This document shows, in pieces, positions 21,809 through 26,585 of a stretch of DNA of 26,585 bases. A model generated the notes under the pieces. It saw only the letters and a list, made by a program, of their open reading frames with translations. It did not search any database and had not been told where the DNA came from. This stretch comes from Chloromonas sp. AAM2 (Eukaryota > Chlorophyta > Chlorophyceae > Chlamydomonadales > Chlamydomonadaceae): assembly GCA_004335635.1 (NCBI GenBank), contig QAXH01002461.1, forward strand, positions 1 through 26,585. The letters are read 5' to 3'. How positions within the stretch are numbered: the first letter of the stretch is position 1; the number at the start of each line of letters is the position of its first letter. A program made the position numbers and the translations under genes.

Positions 21809-22380
21809 GGCCCGCACCCGCTCTAGCACTCTGGGCAGAGCGTCACAAACACTCTGTGTCATCGCATGACCAGTCCGGCCTACGAGCCATGTGGCAAACA
21901 GCAGACCTGGCCGCTTGGTGTTCTGGTCAGCATAACTGCCTTTGACCCGATTTGCCTGTGTCCCGTGGTGTAGCCCTGCTGCCATAGTGCAAGCAACTTG
22001 CCATCGATTTGCAACGGTGTCAAGGGCCCCAAGGTAGTGCCCCTGTGCTGCTTTCCTGGTCCAAGTGTTTCTTACCGAATGCAAGCACGGCAAGGTCGGT
22101 CACCGCTTGTAAGCTGCTCAATGGTTATTGGCATACGCTCCACATCTGTGCAGAGGACAAGCGAGGATTGCAAGCCCTGCTACCTGCAGGCCGGACTGCC
22201 ACTACTGACATGTCATACATGATCCGCCCCATATAAAACACACAACCCTCATGTACATCACGCGCATCAACACAGATGTAAAACACCACAACAAGAACTA
22301 CTGCATCAACGGCCCCTAAAGCAACCATAGGCCTGACACATGCAGCAGTGCTGGCCTTGATGAATGTCAAACTTTTTTCT
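21809..22380. other. Convergent intergenic region, PIMT copy 2 and peroxidase relic
   Basis: This lies between the TAA of PIMT copy 2 and the tandem repeat at the end of the peroxidase relic. The missing C-terminal part of the peroxidase should lie here on the minus strand, but no matching exon was recognised. A TGTAA at 22108-22112 (plus) could be the PIMT copy 2 poly(A) signal. Confidence 0.5.
22108..22112 (+). terminator. TGTAA poly(A)-type signal, PIMT copy 2
   Basis: First TGTAA after the stop of PIMT copy 2, about 300 bases downstream. A second lies at 22277-22281. Motif-only evidence. Confidence 0.3.
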
Positions 22381-22470
22381 GCCTTGCCTTGTCCATCCCA
22401 GCGTTCGCAGGCCTTACCTTGTCCATCCCAGCGTTCGCAGGCCTTACCTTGTCCATCCCAGCGTTCACAG
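22381..22470 (-). repeat. Three 30-bp tandem copies spanning a 5' splice site
   Basis: Units 22381-22410, 22411-22440 and 22441-22470 differ by one base each. Read on the minus strand, each unit carries AACGCTGGGATGGACAAG followed by GTAAGG, GTAAGG and GCAAGG in transcript order. Each unit thus repeats an exon end (NAGMDK) plus its donor, and 30 bases keep the frame, so each downstream donor would add ten residues. Confidence 0.9.
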
Positions 22471-23686
22471 GCCAGTCCTTCTGTGAAGAGAAGCGAATCC
22501 TGGCACCGTTACAGCCACCAGCGTAGTCAGTGGCGCGAAAGGTGGAGGCACACTGCCAAGCCAGGGTGGCGAACAGAGCGCCGTAGTAGAGTTTGCCGTC
22601 CAATGTGTCCGCCTCCAGGGAATGCTCAAGCGCAGTCAGCGCCTGCTCAATGTCCATGCGGACCTTGCCAAAGTCAGCTAGACGTGCAGGGGTGGAAGGA
22701 AGTGGAAATTGAAAGGGTTGGGCAGGCGGCACGTCCTTGCCCATGCAGCGGGTGAAAGGGCCCATGTCGCGTGTCATCAGCTTGTATCTGCGGGCCAGCA
22801 AGCATTTTACTGCCATCAGGCCGTACGGCACCCCTCATGAAGCGTTTGTGTTTGGTGCTGTGACTGGCCCCTCTTGCAACCCAGACGTGTTGAATTTCAG
22901 CACAGCCCGAGCCAGAATGGGCTGCATCTGGCATCACTGAGAGTGATGAGTGCGTACGGTGACTTTAGATGCGTACCATGCATGCGCCTGAAGCCGAAAT
23001 TAGATGCGTACCATGCATGCTTGAATGCTACGTCCAGTCCCTTGAGGTCGTTGGCCCATGCCTTGACCAGCTTCAGGTACTGCGCAGGGCAACGTCTGAA
23101 GTGAGCATCATGGTGTTGATGACTTTTGGGCCGCCTGCCTTTTGAACGGGCCGCCACTGGTTATGGCCGCCATGCGCCTATGCAACAGAAAACCAGTACG
23201 CCATACGCGACGCATGTTGAATTCACGAATCCGATGATATGGCTTTGAACTGAAATGCACGCCGGTGTTAAACTCCGCTAGTGTTAAACTCCGCGGATTG
23301 AGGCTAGGCATGAACAATGGCTCATGATGCTTGCGACGCCAATGTTTTCAATGTGATTACACATCTTGCCCTTATCTTCCAAAAATCCAGCAGCACGTGC
23401 TCACCTTCCAATCGTATGCCAGCAGGTTCTTAAATTAGTCGTTCGTCCATTGGGTAGGTCGAGTAATCCACGGCCCCTCAAATCCGCCTTTGAATGTGTT
23501 GCGGCCCTTGCCAATCACGTCCCCGCTGCCACAGGTGCCAGGCCAGGGGTTGGAGGGCTGCTCCTGTGGGCTAGGGCCGGGGCCGGTGGCGCAGGCGCCG
23601 TGCACTTTGCCGAAAGCATGGCCACCCCCAATCAGGGCAACTGTCTCTGAGTCGTTCATACCCATGCGACCGAACACTTCGCGAAT
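22448..23686 (-). pseudogene. Catalase-peroxidase (KatG-type) relic, internal exons only
   Basis: Three exons: 23686-23405, 23177-about 23012, 22787-22448. Seen in order: [20 protein letters not shown] then [11 protein letters not shown] (proximal heme His region), [15 protein letters not shown], then a TAA (23437-23435) where the family has Tyr, then FKNLLAYDWK; next GGHNQW and MMLTSDVALR, a frame change near 23083, then YLKLVKAWAND and FKHAW; then YKLMTRDMGPFTRCMGKDVP and STFRATDYAGGCNGARIRF with QKDWPVN, like the start of the KatG C-terminal domain. Known: KatG is a class I heme peroxidase that breaks down hydrogen peroxide; algal copies are often thought to be of bacterial origin. Missing: the distal Arg-Trp-His segment upstream and most of the C-terminal domain. 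The exon 2-3 junction would also read TG+A. A stop, a frameshift and two missing ends make a functional gene unlikely. A hybrid ascorbate-type peroxidase is the alternative family. Confidence 0.8.
22965..23020 (-). repeat. 21-bp direct repeat at a 5' splice site of the peroxidase relic
   Basis: TTAGATGCGTACCATGCATG plus C occurs at 22965-22985 and 23000-23020. On the minus strand both copies contain GCATG followed by GTACGC, the presumed donor after FKHAW. This is a second donor-spanning duplication in the same gene. Confidence 0.85.
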
Positions 23687-24690
23687 CTGCAAAAGAACAA
23701 AGGAGGGCAGGTTACCGTACTGCTCCAAACTAGTTTGCGTGCTTAACTAGTTTGCGTCCCGAAAATGGTGTCAAATTTAATTTTGCGTTTTTTATTTTTA
23801 CATCATGAGCGCTAAAGCTGGCTTGTTTTGCGTTCTTGGATTTTGCGTCTGAGACTTGGCCTTCTTATTTTGCGTAGGCCGTCAACCTGTTACACCACAC
23901 ACACACCTCTTTGCACACTGTCACTGTCATACCAAAGTCACAGGTCTCTTGTACCAATCAGTAAAAAGGATGCCCAGGGATATCGTATGCAATTGGATCT
24001 TTAGCAATGGCTTTTCCTCGGCCTTGGCTGCCGCCCGATCGACCTCGTGCTTCTCCCAATACCGAATATGGGACTCTTGCAGCAAAATCAGCGTTCCAGT
24101 TTTTGATCAGATAACGGACTGCTGCCGTGCGCTGCCCTGACCCACACTTGGCTCCGCCCACTGTGGCCACTGGCGGCTTGGGAATTTTAATTTTAAGCAG
24201 TTTGCGTGCTTAACTAGTTTGCGTCTGAGGTGGACAAAACGCGGGCAGACCCGGGTTGACAGGCTCCTCGGCGCTCTCAAGGCCAATCCTATTATGATAC
24301 GTTCCTAGGATTTCGGCAGTTTGGCCGTTCGGCCGTTCGGCCGTCTGGCATCCGATGCAATTTCTTGACACGAAACGGTTGCTGGATGCAAGCACGGCCG
24401 ATGCACATGTAAACGCGCGCGGCTGCAGCCGCCACCTGCTGCATTGGCCGTGATGTGACCCCAGAAGACTTTGCACGCCGCATAACACGAAGAATCATTG
24501 GTCTTGCGGCGGATACCACTTCATGCAAGCAAGTGATGGGGTTAGGCGAGTAGTCCGCGCCCAGAACACCGTTTTACGCTATGTAAGCAACACTAGAAGC
24601 GCCCATACATCCTAGCGGCCTGTTGGAACTGTATTCCATGCTTTTGGTGCGGTATGCGCAACGCTGTGGGTTGGGAATCGTGATAGGGGT
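23687..24690. other. Repeat-rich gap between peroxidase relic and LINE
   Basis: The upstream exons of the peroxidase would be expected here, but none was recognised. The stretch holds a block between 27-bp direct repeats (23732-24225), many TTTGCGT words, and a GGCCGTTC run (three units, the last imperfect) near 24322-24345. A frame on the minus strand near 24120-23940 looks protein-like but is unassigned. Confidence 0.5.
23732..24225. repeat. 494-bp block bounded by identical 27-bp direct repeats
   Basis: The sequences at 23732-23758 and 24199-24225 are identical over 27 bases (AGTTTGCGTGCTTAACTAGT and seven more). Each is itself a small internal repeat of AGTTTGCGT. The interior is AT-rich near the left end with further TTTTGCGT words. 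On the minus strand (about 24120 to 23940) a frame reads HIRYWEKHEVDRAAAKAEEK before ending in TGA. It may be a solo or short-LTR-like insertion, or a tandem duplication. Confidence 0.7.
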
Positions 24691-24832
24691 AGGTTGAGGC
24701 CCTCTCGGTCGGAAGGACCGCGCATCCACATATCGGCGCCAGATTCAGACGCCCTCCGTCCAGAGGCTTACAAGACGCACAGGAACCCAACGCAAAAGAC
24801 CCGGCCCGCTCAGTCGCCAGCTTTCTCTAGCA

Positions 24833-25324
24833 ATGCAACCAACGTGGAGTTGGGGAACAGTTTTTTGGGAATTTTTTGCAGTTTTTGGGAACAGCCATAA
24901 GAAGGGACACGTGCCCCGGGGCCCAGCCTGCAAGCTGAGGCAAGCCATGAAGACCGCCGCGGCCGCTCGTTGGCTTAACCGAAAAGCGGCAGGACAACCG
25001 GAAAGCGAATGTAAGCACCAGCTCAGGGCGGAACTGGAGCACGAGCGGTTCCAAAAGCACAACAAGGACCCGATTGTGCAGCAACTGATAGCAGAAGCCG
25101 ATGAGAAGGAACACGGGCCTTGGGCTGAGGCGATCCGGAAAGCCACGGGATCCGCCGAGAAGAAAGCCCGCCAATTGGCGCAGAAGACAGCCCGAGAGAG
25201 AGTGGAGCATGCCCGCGCCACCTTTGATAAGAGGTTCGCCACCAACTTGCGGGATGCCTTCCGGTCGGTGTTCAATGTAGGCAACAGCTATCAGGCACCC
25301 GACAACCAAGGCAGTGCACCGTGA
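24833..25324 (+). pseudogene. LINE ORF fragment upstream of the RT domain
   Basis: A 163-codon open frame. Its second half is highly charged and helical, with ARWLNRKAAGQPES, LRAELEHERFQKHNKD and RQLAQKTARERVEHARATFD. It is followed directly, in another frame, by reverse transcriptase sequence, which is the usual place of the linker between endonuclease and RT in plant and algal LINEs. It is judged part of the same element and not a host gene. The first 25 or so codons are low quality and may not belong. Confidence 0.6.
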
Positions 25325-25350
25325 CCAAGGGGGAATTCTAAATTGCTTCC

Positions 25351-26229
25351 ATGCCCAACTGTGATCTTATGGACCTCGCCCCAGGCGCAGTCCCACCGGC
25401 TCAGAGCCCCACGGACTCTCCGCCCTGGAATGAGCCTCGGGCCGATGACCCCTTCACACTGACCACGCACGCGGTACGCCACATGGCTAGCTCCAAGCTC
25501 CTGGCGACGGTCGAGGGCCGAGCTGAATATGACGCAGCGGTGCGGTCGCTAGCTAATGGCAAGCAGGCAGGCCCGGATGGCATCCCAAACGAGCTTCTCA
25601 AACATTTGCCGGACGAGTGGCATAGTGTCATCCATAGTCTGTTTGTTCTCCTGTGGATTATGTGAAGGACGCCAGCACAGTGGAAGCAAAGCGACAGGGT
25701 GATGCTTTATAAAAAGGACACACCACCAACTACAGGCCTGTTGGCCTCAACCAGACGATAGGAAAGCTCTGGACCAAAGTCATCACGTTGGTCCTGAGCG
25801 GGCACGCCAAGCAATACCAAATGCTTAGTGAAGCGCAGGAAGAGTGCCTCAAGGGTACAAGCAGTACAAGGCAGGCCAGAAACTTGGTCAACATCATTGA
25901 GGATGCTGCCCTGGCCAGGCAAGACCTTTTTTACTTACGTCGACTTCTCCAGCGCCTTCAATGCCGTGGATCACCAGCACTTGCTTCACACCATGCGGCA
26001 GCTGGGGTTCCCTGAGCATGAAGTGGAAGTAGTGGTGGACGTCTATGAGGGCACGCAAACGCAAGTGAGAGGAATGAGAGGCCGGGTTTCTCGCCCGATC
26101 CGCATCAGCAGAGGGACCATCCAAGGGGACTCACTGAGCACCTTCCTGTTCCTCATCTACATCAGTCCCCTTCTCAGGTGGCTGAGCAGCAACGGCCGCG
26201 GATTCCAATTGGGGTGTCATGTGTGGTAG
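25351..26229 (+). pseudogene. LINE reverse transcriptase remnant (frameshifted)
   Basis: Three frame pieces in order. 25351-about 25725 contains KQAGPDGIPNELLKHLP (RT motif 1 type) and, after a TGA at 25663-25665, AQWKQSDRVMLYKKDTPPT. About 25728-25925 contains NYRPVGLNQTIGKLW and SEAQEECLKGTSSTRQARNL. About 25928-26229 contains TYVDFSSAFNAVDHQHLL, the first catalytic Asp block, and GTIQGDSLSTFLFLIYISPL. These are non-LTR RT motifs. The second catalytic (Y/F)xDD box is absent because the match ends at about 26215. Confidence 0.85.
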
Positions 26230-26585
26230 TTGATTGCTTGCGTTGCCATGCGCGTGCAAAGCGACTTAACTGGTATGCAGCAGTGGAATCCGGTCCTGTG
26301 GTGGTGTTTAAGTGCTTGTTGGTCACCTCCTCCGTGGTGTGACGCAGCAAGGCTGTGCTTAGCACCAACGTGGGTGCATGTGTGGTACCTCGCGTAAGGT
26401 AGTTTGCCCCAGCAAGGTGTAGGTGTCTCTTGCCACTGAACCGACAGTGTCTAGTAAGCAAACATGACATCAGCACACTGCAACTGAGTTTCGCCGCGCT
26501 ATTGCCAAGCGCGCATGCGCCCGTGCACAGCATGGCACTGCAGCAGTGACCTGCATGGTTTGCTGTGGTGGCCTGTGCTTGTGCC
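26230..26585. other. Right edge of window, nothing identified
   Basis: No exon, repeat or RT continuation was recognised after the LINE frame closes at 26229. Short open frames exist on both strands but lack any familiar motif. Confidence 0.5.

Larger units (their letters stand above)
24690..26229 (+). mobile_element. Decayed non-LTR (LINE) retrotransposon fragment
   Basis: A plus-strand coding remnant runs from a charged, helical linker region (about 24833-25324) into a reverse transcriptase (25351-26229). Frames change at about 25324-25351, 25725 and 25927, and a stop interrupts at 25663-25665, so it cannot encode a whole protein. No endonuclease was recognised upstream and the RT stops soon after its GTIQGDSLS block, before the expected catalytic FADD-type motif. 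No poly(A) tail or target-site duplication was identified, so the limits are approximate. Confidence 0.85.

Noticed and set aside
22070..22112. Possible peroxidase exon on the minus strand (AVTDLAVLAFG)
   Set aside because: It vaguely resembles the VSLADLIVLAG block of KatG and has AG/GT borders, but it is too short and no neighbouring exon supports it.
22381..22470. 30-bp tandem repeats as a CRISPR array
   Set aside because: The units are contiguous without spacers, lie across an exon border, and the genome is eukaryotic.
18992..25665. Recoding of stop codons (TGA at 18992 and 25663, TAA at 23435)
   Set aside because: The aligned residues differ (Ala, Tyr, unknown), the affected loci are duplicates or relics, and intact genes here use TGA and TAA as normal stops. 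Selenocysteine would not fit PIMT.

Overview
The window looks like nuclear DNA of a green alga (Chlorophyta). The genes are intron-rich, with GT-AG introns, mostly GTGAG-type donors and GCAG-type acceptors. Exons carry long Ala/Gln/Pro low-complexity tracts, TGTAA poly(A)-type signals lie downstream of stop codons, and the gene set mixes a plastid YGGT protein, a plant-type protein-L-isoaspartate methyltransferase and ATG12. No bacterial operon structure, rRNA, tRNA or CRISPR was seen. Exon-intron models were built by hand, requiring splice sites and reading phase to agree at each junction.

Layout. (1) 499-8110, plus: a 5'-truncated giant co-chaperone of the SPAG1/RPAP3 type, with four TPR blocks joined by disordered acidic linkers and an RPAP3_C-like end. 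(2) 9317-10434, minus: ATG12 in five small exons, complete with C-terminal Trp-Gly. (3) 11064-13296, minus: a YGGT/YLMG-type plastid membrane protein in four exons. (4) 13297-15534: no identified gene; it holds a foldback repeat and one copy of a 99-bp dispersed repeat. (5) 15535-18019, minus, and 18494-21808, plus: two PIMT genes arranged head to head with identical seven-exon structures. The minus copy is intact. The plus copy has an in-frame TGA in exon 2 and a GC donor. Intron 3 and exon 4 are almost identical between the copies while the flanks differ, which suggests gene conversion. (6) 22448-23686, minus: remains of a KatG-type catalase-peroxidase with a stop codon, a frameshift and missing ends; two of its 5' splice sites sit in short local duplications. 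(7) 23732-24225: a block flanked by 27-bp identical direct repeats. (8) about 24690-26229, plus: a decayed non-LTR (LINE) retrotransposon with reverse transcriptase motifs.

How it fits together. The left two thirds is a normal gene neighbourhood: protein-complex assembly, autophagy, plastid membrane biogenesis and protein repair. From about 18.5 kb rightwards it becomes a decaying, repeat-rich accessory region with a damaged PIMT duplicate, a peroxidase relic and a LINE. The most interesting signals are the partly homogenised inverted PIMT pair, the repeated short duplications across 5' splice sites, and six copies of an acidic CK2/PIH1-like motif in the co-chaperone.
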